In this document: positions 6,185 through 12,399 of the stretch, in pieces | Position numbering within the stretch: position 1 is the first letter of the stretch | How the letters are laid out: every line of letters starts with the position of its first letter | Origin: Bacteroidia bacterium | Lineage (GTDB): Bacteria > Bacteroidota > Bacteroidia > UKL13-3 | Reading direction: 5' to 3' | Assembly (NCBI GenBank): GCA_022402405.1 | Contig: JAKRSG010000219.1 | Coordinates: forward strand, 1 to 12,399 | DNA length: 12,399 bases | Notes under the pieces: model-generated | The model's database searches: none | Told to the model about the DNA's origin: nothing | Seen by the model: only the letters and a program-made list of their open reading frames with translations | Translations under genes and position numbers: made by a program

Positions 6185-6695
6185 TATATCTTTCTTCGAT
6201 GATGTTTCTGTGGTGAATTTCGTGACCACAAATGATGTATGGTAAGCAATTTACAGAGATGTTTTGTCCGTTTGCATTCCCAACTTCATTCCACATTTCG
6301 TCTGAGAAACTCTGAAAAAGCTCAATAGTGCTGGCTCGTAGCAGTGAATATTCTTTTACAATGCCTAATATTTTTCTTTTATTGGCACCGCTGTTTTTGG
6401 CAAACTCATTTTCGTCGAATCCAGGTAAAGGAGTTTTGTCTTTTCGTGACATTCTTAAAGCTCTGTAGGCAAATACTCGCTCGCAATCCATCAAGTGTAC
6501 CAATAATTCTAAAATGGTCCATTTACCTTCTTGGTAACTGCTAGCCAATGTTTCGTCGTCTAAGGAGGTAACTAAATCAATGGTGTCCATCGATTGAACT
6601 TGAAGTTCGCCCAAAATGTCTTTGGTTTCTGGAACTAAACTAATGTATTTCCAATAGTATTCCGGACATTGGTCTTTGGTAGGTTTAGGTATCAT
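6174..6695 (-). CDS. DinB/YfiT-like four-helix metal-binding protein
   Basis: The 173-residue protein has the pattern of the DinB superfamily, four-helix-bundle proteins that hold a divalent metal with three His residues. Visible ligands are H67 (LVHLMDCERVFAYRAL) and the pair H158 and H162 in GHEIHHRNIIEERY near the C-terminus. The segment WTILELLVHLMD, with its conserved W before the first His helix, is also typical. Members include thiol-dependent transferases and many proteins of unknown role. No substrate can be told here. ATG 6695 gives a normal family length. The gene is 21 bases after gldC and 26 before the HEAT-like gene, so it is an operon member. The superfamily's DNA-damage name comes from Bacillus dinB and says nothing about function. 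Confidence 0.85.
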   Translation of the reverse strand: MIPKPTKDQCPEYYWKYISLVPETKDILGELQVQSMDTIDLVTSLDDETLASSYQEGKWTILELLVHLMDCERVFAYRALRMSRKDKTPLPGFDENEFAKNSGANKRKILGIVKEYSLLRASTIELFQSFSDEMWNEVGNANGQNISVNCLPYIICGHEIHHRNIIEERYIGK

Positions 6696-6716
6696 GTTGT
6701 GTATTCTTAAAAAGAA

Positions 6717-7085
6717 TTAATGTTGGTGGTCTGGACCAAATACATTGGCTTTGTGACCAAAATGATGCACAAAGTCTCTCATCTCATCACTTAGTTCTTT
6801 GTTTCCGGTGGCTCTTTCGAAAGTGTCGGCCATGGTAGCAAGGGTTTGAAACATGAATAAATTCATTTCTTCTACATTCATATCTTGCGTCCACAAATCA
6901 ATTCTCATGGCATTTTGTTGCAAGCCGTCAAAAATGCTAAGCATCATTCCTTTCGCGCTTTCTTTGCCTTCAAAGTCGGCATCATCTGCATCCCATTCAA
7001 TATTTACAGGCAAGTTTTCTTGGTCTAAATGAACATCAATTCGTATTTGCGATGTTTTGCTTATTTGTTTTTTTTCTATGGTCAT
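6717..7085 (-). CDS. gldC: Gliding motility protein GldC
   Basis: The 122-residue protein matches GldC of gliding Bacteroidota over its length. It has an N-terminal beta segment (SQIRIDVHLDQENLPVNIEW), then DADDADFEGKESAKGMMLS and the core LWTQDMNVEEMNLFMFQTL, then MADTFERATGN. In Flavobacterium johnsoniae gldC lies next to gldB and mutants glide poorly. GldC has no signal peptide or membrane segment here, so it is expected in the cytoplasm; its biochemical role is not settled. The last 16 residues hold five His (H107, H108, H111, H120, H122), more than I would expect for the family. gldB is not in the window. The gene starts at ATG 7085, 5 bases after the MerR-type gene, and is followed 21 bases later by the DinB-like gene. 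Presence of GldC suggests, but does not prove, gliding, since non-gliding relatives can carry it. Confidence 0.88.
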   Translation of the reverse strand: MTIEKKQISKTSQIRIDVHLDQENLPVNIEWDADDADFEGKESAKGMMLSIFDGLQQNAMRIDLWTQDMNVEEMNLFMFQTLATMADTFERATGNKELSDEMRDFVHHFGHKANVFGPDHQH

Positions 7086-7090
7086 ATCTT

Positions 7091-7426
7091 CTATGATAAA
7101 TTATGTTTAAGTTCTATTAAAAAGTTTTTGAGCGTATTGAGTTTAATTTTTATTTCTTCAGCTGGGTTATCATTAATAACTGTTAGTTTTTCTTTGGCAC
7201 CTTCTAAAGTATATCCTTCGGTTTTGGTTAAGTGAATAATACGTTGTATTAAATGGATATCGTCGTTGCTGTATTTTCGTGTTCCACCCTTTGTTTTTCT
7301 GGGTTTTAAGTCGGGGAATTTCTTCTCATAAAAGCGCAACATAGAAACGCTAATATTTAGCTTTTGGGCTGCTTCACCAATACTAAAATATTTTTTTTCT
7401 ATACTATCTTCGGTATTAATTTCCAT
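7091..7426 (-). CDS. MerR-family transcriptional regulator
   Basis: A 111-residue protein with a MerR-type winged helix-turn-helix at residues 13-80: YFSIGEAAQKLNISVSMLRF, then YEKKFPDLKPRK, KGGTRKYSNDDIHLIQRI, and a dimerising helix. The remainder (about 85-111) is a short coiled helix with no effector domain and no cysteine cluster, so it does not look like a metal or drug sensor. It would bind spacer-type palindromes as a dimer. Bacteroidota genomes often carry a small MerR gene just downstream of an M23 peptidase gene and near alaS, which is the order here. It starts at ATG 7426, 12 bases after the peptidase, and ends 5 bases before gldC. Self-regulation of the operon is possible but I see no matching operator. 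Confidence 0.88.
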   Translation of the reverse strand: MEINTEDSIEKKYFSIGEAAQKLNISVSMLRFYEKKFPDLKPRKTKGGTRKYSNDDIHLIQRIIHLTKTEGYTLEGAKEKLTVINDNPAEEIKIKLNTLKNFLIELKHNLS

Positions 7427-7438
7427 GGCTAGGTAATA

Positions 7439-8407
7439 TTAGTCGAATGATTGTCCTTCTCTAGATGCAATGGTTCTAATGGCTTGAAATTCTTCTTCGG
7501 TAATTCCTTTAAAGAAGTAGTTGATAGGATTAACTTTGTTTTCGCCCTTCATAACCTCATAATGCACGTGTGGCGCAGTAGAGGTTCCGGTTGAACCAAC
7601 ATATCCTATCAATTCTCCGCGGGTAACTTTTTGACCCACTCTTGCTTTAATTCTACTCATATGAGCGTATAAAGAAGAATAGCCAAAACCATGTTTAATT
7701 ACAACATGATTTCCGTAACCACTTCCATTTTCGGCCACGCTAACTACTCCGTTTCCGGTGGCGTAAATAGGAGTGCCTTTAGGAGCAGTAAAATCTATTC
7801 CTGAATGAAACTTATGTGTTTTAAAAATAGGATGAATTCTGTATCCATAACCAGAGGCAATACGAGTTAAATCTTCATTACTAACGGGCTGTATCGCCGG
7901 AATAGATGCCAAGAACTCCGTTTTGTTTTTAGCTAAAACGCTCAGTTCATCAAACGATTTAGATTGTTTATTTATTAATAAACTTAGCTGATCAATTTTT
8001 TGGTTCAAGGCAATTAACTCAGCGGCATTATCAAAGCCTTCTAAATTTCTATACCTATCCGCATCGGTATTGGTTGCCTTTACGGTATTTATATCAATAG
8101 GTTCAGCCTCAAATATAGCTCTATAAATATTGGCATCACGCTCTTGGAGTTCGTTTATTAAGCCACTAATTTCATTTACCTTTTTGTTTAAATATTTTAT
8201 TTGAATGCGGTATTGCTCGTTTTCTTGTTTTAAGGCTCTTTCTTTGGGCGAATCTAAAAAGGTATATACGCCAAAAGCCATAATAGCGCCAGCAACAGCT
8301 GATGCCGATAAAAAACCAAATACTCGCAACACCACAGACCATATGCTCGTACCAACTTTTTCGAAGTCGAGTTTATGTGGATTGTAGAAGTATTTTATTT
8401 TTGCCAA
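7439..8407 (-). CDS. Membrane-anchored M23 family (LytM-type) peptidase
   Basis: The 322-residue protein has a short cytoplasmic head (MAKIKYFYNPHKLDFEKV), one membrane segment at about 25-50, a coiled-coil region at about 55-90, and a LytM/M23 domain from about 170 to 300. Zinc and catalytic residues are all present: H201 and D205 (HSGIDFTAPKGTPIYA), H249 (YAHM), and H280/H282 (APHVHYEV). M23 enzymes of this kind cut peptidoglycan cross-links in the periplasm. The start is TTG 8407: the N-terminal MAKIKYFYNP fits the family, a stop codon (TGA) precedes it in frame, and the first internal ATG is within the membrane segment. It is the first gene of the five-gene run and diverges from alaS across 146 bases. 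It could be an activator-type domain if inactive, but its residues look intact. Confidence 0.93.
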   Translation of the reverse strand: MAKIKYFYNPHKLDFEKVGTSIWSVVLRVFGFLSASAVAGAIMAFGVYTFLDSPKERALKQENEQYRIQIKYLNKKVNEISGLINELQERDANIYRAIFEAEPIDINTVKATNTDADRYRNLEGFDNAAELIALNQKIDQLSLLINKQSKSFDELSVLAKNKTEFLASIPAIQPVSNEDLTRIASGYGYRIHPIFKTHKFHSGIDFTAPKGTPIYATGNGVVSVAENGSGYGNHVVIKHGFGYSSLYAHMSRIKARVGQKVTRGELIGYVGSTGTSTAPHVHYEVMKGENKVNPINYFFKGITEEEFQAIRTIASREGQSFD

Positions 8408-8553
8408 GGTTTCTCTTTTTTGTGTAACTCAAATTCATCTTCTTTGCAGCATGAATTTTTGTTGATGGTTCATTTTTTTTCTAAAGAAAAGAGACCGAAA
8501 ATAAGAGATTCTGATAATAACTTAAAACATTAAAATTAATAAACTGAAAATCA
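8408..8553. promoter_or_regulatory. Divergent promoter region between the M23 peptidase gene and alaS
   Basis: This 146-base region must drive the five-gene run leftward and alaS rightward. I see no exact TAnnTTTG element on either strand. The nearest is TGAATTTG on the minus strand (8437-8430), one mismatch, 22 bases before the TTG start of the peptidase. A short inverted repeat (TTTTCT, 2 bases, AGAAAA; 8477-8490) lies near the middle. No T-box or tRNA-like leader is seen before alaS. Confidence 0.45.
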
Positions 8554-11163
8554 ATGTCAAAATCGAGCCAAATACGTAAGCAATTTTTGGATTTTTTCGA
8601 AAGTAAGGGTCATACCATAGTGCCATCGGCACCCATTGTTGTTAAGAACGACCCCACTTTAATGTTTACTAATGCCGGTATGAACCAATTTAAGGATTGG
8701 TTTTTGGGTAATGAGGAACCAAAATATAAACGTGTGGCAGATACGCAAAAGTGTTTACGTGTAAGTGGAAAGCATAATGATTTGGAAGAAGTTGGGGTAG
8801 ATACCTACCATCATACCATGTTCGAAATGTTGGGTAATTGGAGTTTTGGCGATTATTTTAAAAAGGAAGCCATTGAGTGGGCTTGGGAACTTTTAACGGA
8901 GGTTTATAAACTGCCAAAAGATCGTTTATATGTTACGGTTTTTGAAGGCGATAGCAAAGAAGGCTTGGCGTTCGACCAAGAGGCTTATGATAATTGGAAG
9001 CTTTGGATCAGCCCGGATAGAATTTTAAATGGTAATAAAAAGGATAATTTCTGGGAAATGGGAGATACGGGTCCGTGCGGACCATGCAGCGAAATCCATA
9101 TAGATTTGCGTTCAGATGCCGAGAGAGCTGTTGTTTCTGGTGCCGATTTAGTAAATAATGACCACCCTCAAGTGATTGAAATTTGGAATAACGTGTTCAT
9201 GGAATTTAATCGCAAAGCAGATGGAAGTTTAGAAAAATTACCTGCTCAACATGTAGATACAGGTATGGGTTTTGAGCGCTTGTGTAGAGCCATTGAGGCC
9301 AAACAATCAAATTACGATACGGATGTTTTTATGCCATATCTTAAGTTTATTGAGCAACAAACAGGCGTAACTTTTGGTATGGCTGAACCAACGGATATTG
9401 CCATGCGTGTATTGGCAGATCATGTGCGTACGATTACCTTTGCTGTTTTGGATGGTCAGTTACCTTCTAACACTGGCGCTGGATACGTTATTCGCAGAAT
9501 ATTAAGACGTGCAGTAAGGTATTATTATTCGTTCTTAAATACACAGCAACCATTGTTATACAAAATGGTGAGTTTGGTGGGCGATTCTTTTGCAGATATT
9601 TTCCCAGAGGTAAAAGATAAAAAACAGTTTATAGAACAGGTAGTAAAAGAAGAAGAATTAGGCTTTTTACGCACCTTAGAAAATGGGATTAAGAGATTAG
9701 AGAAAATTGAAGGTGATATAAACGGAGAAGAGGCATTTGAGTTATTTGATACCTATGGGTTTCCTATAGATCTGACCCAACTCATCGCTCGTGAAAAGGG
9801 CTTTAAGGTTGATTTAGAGGGCTTTGAGAAGAATCTTCAGTTGCAAAAAGAACGTTCTAGAAAAGCAACTTCTTTGGAAACGGATGATTGGGTTGTGTTA
9901 GAAGAAAACGATCAGATAAAGTTTATTGGCTACGATACCTTAGAGGCAGATGTTAAAATTATGCGCTACCGCAAGGTGAAATCTAAAGGCAAAGAGCAGT
10001 TTCAATTAGTGTTTAACCAAACACCGTTTTATGCAGAGAGTGGCGGACAAGTAGGAGATACGGGTATTATTGAAAGTGCTAATGAAAAGATAAGTATATT
10101 AGATACGCAGAAAGAAAATAACCTAATTATCCATATTGTAGCGCAGTTGCCAGAAAATCCGCAAGCTAATTTTGTGGCTTGGGTAGATGTGGGCAAGCGT
10201 AAGTTAACTCAGGCTAATCACTCTGCTACTCACTTATTGCATGCGGCATTAAGATCTGTATTAGGTACACATGTAGAGCAAAAAGGAAGTTTGGTAAATA
10301 GCGAATATTTGCGTTTCGATTTCTCGCATTTTAAAGGCATGACAGAAGAAGAATGGCAGGCTGTTGAGCAAATGGTTAATCAGAAAATTAGAGAGAATAT
10401 TTCTTTAGACGAGAAAAGAAATGTGCCTATTGCTGCCGCAAAAGAAATGGGTGCAATGGCATTATTTGGCGAAAAATATGGTGATAATGTTCGAGTAATT
10501 ACATTTGATTCTGCTTATAGCGTAGAGCTTTGCGGGGGTACACATGTGGCTTCTACTGGCGAAATTGGTATCTTTAAAATAAAGAGCGAAGCTGCGGTGG
10601 CGGCTGGTGTTCGTAGGATAGAAGCAATTACTTCTGTAGCTGCAGAACAAATAATTGCTCAGCAAGAAAAGGTATTGCAAAATATTAAGTCTATTCTAAA
10701 ATCGAATGATTTAGTTAAGTCAATTGAAACACTCTTGCAAGAAAAACAAGAACTTCAGCGCAAGCTAGAAAGTTTCGAAAATGAAAAGACTGCTCAACTA
10801 AAATCCCAATTACTGGAAAAAGTATTGGCTCATACTGGATTAAACGCTTTGTTTGCCAAGGTTAATATAGCTAATGCCGAGCAACTGAAGAACTTATCGT
10901 TTCAATTGAAGCAGGAAGTTCCTAACTTATTTTGCTTGCTGGTAATGGAAAATAATCAGAAGCCGTTTATTAGTTTGATTATGTCTGAAGAGCTTGTGGC
11001 ATCTAAACAATGGCACGCCGGAAACCTCGTAAAAACGTGGGCTAAGCATATTCAAGGTGGCGGTGGCGGACAAGCATTTTATGCTACTGCAGGAGGTAAT
11101 AATTTAGCAGGTTTGGATGTAGTGTTAAAAGAAGCAGAAATTTGGTTGGAAGGAAATATGTAA
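8554..11163 (+). CDS. alaS: Alanine-tRNA ligase AlaS
   Basis: AlaS joins alanine to tRNA-Ala in the cytoplasm and hydrolyses mischarged Ser- or Gly-tRNA. The 869-residue protein is full length (E. coli 876). The class II catalytic core opens the protein (residues 1 to about 240, with KHNDLEEVG near 73-81 and the TGPCGPCSEIHID stretch). Motif 3 is SNTGAGYVIRRILRRA with R314/R315. The editing domain has the zinc ligands H556 and H560 (HSATH) and C660 and H664 (CGGTH). The C-terminal domain ends with a run of five glycines (835-839) followed by QAFYATAGG, as in the tRNA-binding DHHA1/C-Ala region. All key residues are present. ATG 8554 matches the usual N-terminus. No terminator is visible after the stop; the lipoprotein gene starts 38 bases on with its own promoter motif. 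Confidence 0.97.
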   Translation: MSKSSQIRKQFLDFFESKGHTIVPSAPIVVKNDPTLMFTNAGMNQFKDWFLGNEEPKYKRVADTQKCLRVSGKHNDLEEVGVDTYHHTMFEMLGNWSFGDYFKKEAIEWAWELLTEVYKLPKDRLYVTVFEGDSKEGLAFDQEAYDNWKLWISPDRILNGNKKDNFWEMGDTGPCGPCSEIHIDLRSDAERAVVSGADLVNNDHPQVIEIWNNVFMEFNRKADGSLEKLPAQHVDTGMGFERLCRAIEAKQSNYDTDVFMPYLKFIEQQTGVTFGMAEPTDIAMRVLADHVRTITFAVLDGQLPSNTGAGYVIRRILRRAVRYYYSFLNTQQPLLYKMVSLVGDSFADIFPEVKDKKQFIEQVVKEEELGFLRTLENGIKRLEKIEGDINGEEAFELFDTYGFPIDLTQLIAREKGFKVDLEGFEKNLQLQKERSRKATSLETDDWVVLEENDQIKFIGYDTLEADVKIMRYRKVKSKGKEQFQLVFNQTPFYAESGGQVGDTGIIESANEKISILDTQKENNLIIHIVAQLPENPQANFVAWVDVGKRKLTQANHSATHLLHAALRSVLGTHVEQKGSLVNSEYLRFDFSHFKGMTEEEWQAVEQMVNQKIRENISLDEKRNVPIAAAKEMGAMALFGEKYGDNVRVITFDSAYSVELCGGTHVASTGEIGIFKIKSEAAVAAGVRRIEAITSVAAEQIIAQQEKVLQNIKSILKSNDLVKSIETLLQEKQELQRKLESFENEKTAQLKSQLLEKVLAHTGLNALFAKVNIANAEQLKNLSFQLKQEVPNLFCLLVMENNQKPFISLIMSEELVASKQWHAGNLVKTWAKHIQGGGGGQAFYATAGGNNLAGLDVVLKEAEIWLEGNM

Positions 11164-11171
11164 TTTTTTTT

Positions 11172-11179
11172 TACTTTTG
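11172..11179 (+). promoter_or_regulatory. Candidate -7 element of the lipoprotein gene
   Basis: TACTTTTG is an exact match to the Bacteroidota -7 consensus TAnnTTTG, in the 38-base gap between alaS and the lipoprotein gene. A TTG that could serve as -33 (11146-11148) lies 23 bases upstream, two bases more than the usual 19-21. Transcription would begin near 11186, leaving a leader of about 16 bases before ATG 11202. Confidence 0.5.
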
Positions 11180-11201
11180 ATTAATACTAAAAACATTAAT
11201 C
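11179..11201 (+). repeat. 7-base inverted repeat between promoter and start codon
   Basis: GATTAAT (11179-11185) and ATTATC-type arm ATTAATC (11195-11201) are perfect reverse complements separated by 9 bases (ACTAAAAAC). The pair begins on the last base of the -7 element and ends on the base before the ATG. It would either bind a dimeric repressor over the transcription start or fold weakly in the leader. Confidence 0.5.
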
Positions 11202-11933
11202 ATGAAAAAAATTATTAACCTATCCCTATTATGCTTTCTTGTATTGGGGGCTTGTAAAAAGGAAAGCAGTACTCCAAAAAACGACAACTCCAATACTGGA
11301 ACTACCTTTAATTGCAGATATGATACTGTTTATTCTTCTTCCCTGGGAACTGAAATTTATGAATACGATGCACAGGAGAGAATTTCTAAAATTACGCGCA
11401 TTTTAAATGGTAAAGAAACGGTTGATACATACACCTACATGGGTAACCAAGTTGAGGTGAAAAATGATAATCAAACCAGTATTTTTAAGCTGAATAGTAA
11501 TGGGTATGCAGATACCGTAATTATGGATTTTAGAGGCGTAGGAAGTTTAATAATTTACTACTTTTATAATAGCCAAAATCAAATTACCAAGCAAATTCAG
11601 GAAATGGAGTTTGGTGGAAATGAAATAACGTTAGAAGTGGAGAACTATTATTTAAATGGAAATAATACCACCAGTAGATTATTATTGAATGGAGAGGAAT
11701 CTATTGTTAAAAATGAGTATCATCTAGATCGCCCAAATATTTTTAAAGAAATGGAGTACAAAACTCAGTTTATTCCTTCGAGTGTTAATTTAATTAAAGC
11801 ATCTATATTGGATGATAAGCCTAATCAGCAATTCGAATATCAGTTTGATAATCAAAACAGGGTGGTATTTAGAAAAGTCATAAATCCTGATGGCGATGAG
11901 CAAACAGAATCTTTTGTTTGGAAGTGTAAGTAG
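11202..11933 (+). CDS. Lipoprotein with YD-like repeats, function unknown
   Basis: I do not recognise a named gene. The 243-residue protein has a lipoprotein signal peptide with lipobox LGAC and the lipid cysteine at C18 (MKKIINLSLLCFLVLGACKK). The residues just after it (KKESS) are charged, loosely like the Bacteroidota export signal that sends lipoproteins to the cell surface. The mature part contains several short YD-type or aromatic-hairpin repeats, such as EYDAQERISKI, YFYNSQNQITKQ and QFDNQNRVVFRK, the last near the C-terminus. Such repeats are common in Bacteroidota surface lipoproteins of unknown role. It starts at ATG 11202, 38 bases after alaS, with its own promoter motif. Downstream is a strong hairpin, so it is probably a single-gene unit. 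No catalytic motif is seen. Confidence 0.85.
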   Translation: MKKIINLSLLCFLVLGACKKESSTPKNDNSNTGTTFNCRYDTVYSSSLGTEIYEYDAQERISKITRILNGKETVDTYTYMGNQVEVKNDNQTSIFKLNSNGYADTVIMDFRGVGSLIIYYFYNSQNQITKQIQEMEFGGNEITLEVENYYLNGNNTTSRLLLNGEESIVKNEYHLDRPNIFKEMEYKTQFIPSSVNLIKASILDDKPNQQFEYQFDNQNRVVFRKVINPDGDEQTESFVWKCK

Positions 11934-11986
11934 AAGTCGCTTGTATTTTGGTGTAGTTATTTTCCAAAAGGCTATAAAAAGAAAAG

Positions 11987-12036
11987 ACCTCCCAAGTGTG
12001 CATCGCAGAGAGGCATGGGAGGTGGGGCATTTTTTC
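11987..12036. terminator. Two-way terminator hairpin between the lipoprotein gene and the TonB receptor gene
   Basis: An 8-base-pair GC-rich stem, ACCTCCCA (11987-11994) with TGGGAGGT (12016-12023), encloses a 21-base loop that holds a smaller TGC-ATC-GCA hairpin. On the minus strand the stem is followed within one base by CTTTTCTTTTT, a normal terminator tail for the TonB receptor gene. On the plus strand six T's (12030-12035) follow after a 6-base gap, so it probably also ends the lipoprotein transcript, less cleanly. Confidence 0.7.
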
Positions 12037-12037
12037 T

Positions 12038-12399
12038 TTACCTAAAAATATACCCTAAACTAAAGTTAAAGTTTCTACCCATTCTAGGCAAATACAATAT
12101 GTCGGTGTGTTCAAAATAGTTTGTATCGAATATATTTTCTATAGCTGCTGCTAGTTGTATGGTATGTTTATTTAAGATAATAGAGTAATTACTTCTTATG
12201 TGAAATAAGTTAAATGCAGGTGTTTTGCGCTCCATAAAGTCGGGGTTGATTCTGTTTTGAACCGCCGAATAACTATGCTCAACTTGCACCTGAAACTCGT
12301 TCCATTTGCCTCTTAAGGCATGTTGGTACTTTAGCGGACTAACCAATGGAAGCGGTTTTCCGCCTAATGTTTCGGCATAAATATATCTCAGGTTAGATC
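12038..12399 (-). CDS. TonB-dependent outer-membrane receptor, C-terminal end (5' part outside window)
   Basis: The frame is open from the right window edge to TAA at 12038-12040, so only the last 120 residues are seen. They fit the final strands of a TonB-dependent receptor barrel. Landmarks are ETLGGKPLPLVSPLKYQHA, a variant of the GxPLP-x-P loop; RGKWNEFQVQVEHSY; and ENIFDTNYFEHTDILYLPRM-GRNFNFSLGY, the family's ENIFDxxYxEH and P-x-x-GRN-F signature. The protein ends IFR: the usual last aromatic residue is followed by one Arg, which is slightly unusual for an outer-membrane barrel. Substrate (iron complex, vitamin, sugar, peptide) cannot be told from this part. It faces the lipoprotein gene and shares a terminator hairpin with it. 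Confidence 0.9.
   Translation of the reverse strand, partial: SNLRYIYAETLGGKPLPLVSPLKYQHALRGKWNEFQVQVEHSYSAVQNRINPDFMERKTPAFNLFHIRSNYSIILNKHTIQLAAAIENIFDTNYFEHTDILYLPRMGRNFNFSLGYIFR

Noticed and set aside
6174..6695. DinB-like protein as a DNA-damage polymerase
   Set aside because: The name is shared with E. coli DinB (Pol IV) only by accident; this is the four-helix Bacillus-type DinB/YfiT fold with three His, not a polymerase.
6703..6717. ATTCTT-AAA-AAGAAT hairpin between gldC and the DinB-like gene as a terminator
   Set aside because: Short AT-rich stem with a 3-base loop and no T-run; operon spacing argues against termination.
8477..8490. Inverted repeat TTTTCT-AA-AGAAAA between the M23 gene and alaS as an operator
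   Set aside because: Two-base gap, A/T-only character apart from one pair, and no second copy; chance is likely.
10462..10680. Open frame antisense to alaS, and similar ones antisense to lpxC-fabZ (1184-1435, 1512-1799)
   Set aside because: They are shadows of strongly conserved genes, with low-complexity translations and no recognisable motif.
11161..11172. T-run after alaS as a terminator
   Set aside because: No hairpin precedes it; it is more likely part of the AT-rich promoter region of the next gene.

Overview
The window is an AT-rich stretch of a Bacteroidota chromosome. Four things point there: an LpxC-FabZ fusion gene, a GldC-type gliding-motility protein, a lipoprotein with a charged stretch after its lipid cysteine, and near-absence of strong Shine-Dalgarno sequences, with some TAnnTTTG promoter elements instead. 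A flavobacterium-like or related lineage is likely, but genus cannot be read from this. Every gene I can name is chromosomal housekeeping or envelope type. I see no integrase, transposase, CRISPR array, RNA gene or phage gene.

Layout. Bases 1-3508 (+) hold a lipid A block: the 3' part of lpxD, an lpxC-fabZ fusion, lpxA, and an orphan ABC ATPase starting 2 bases after lpxA. A terminator-like hairpin lies between lpxD and lpxC-fabZ. lpxB (3505-4608, -) runs towards this block and its stop codon overlaps that of the ATPase. A membrane-anchored coiled-coil protein (4744-5640, +) diverges from lpxB. Bases 5632-8407 (-) form a tight five-gene run, read in transcription order: M23 peptidase, MerR-type regulator, GldC, DinB-like protein, HEAT-like protein. 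alaS (8554-11163, +) diverges from the peptidase. It is followed by a short lipoprotein gene with a good promoter motif, a two-way terminator hairpin, and the C-terminal end of a TonB-dependent receptor (12038-12399, -) cut by the window edge.

How the genes work together. LpxA, LpxC and LpxD carry out the first three steps of lipid A synthesis in the cytoplasm. LpxB later joins two glucosamine units into the disaccharide. FabZ, fused to LpxC, dehydrates the same class of 3-hydroxyacyl-ACP that LpxA and LpxD consume, so one polypeptide sits at the branch between phospholipid and lipid A. The five-gene minus-strand run mixes cell-wall hydrolysis, transcription control and gliding, and reads as an envelope or cell-surface operon.

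I looked for an undescribed system and did not find a convincing one. The items most worth checking are the orphan ATPase with odd Q- and H-loops, the hairpin in front of lpxC-fabZ, the five-gene operon with GldC and a small MerR protein, and tandem 7-base repeats at the lpxB promoter.
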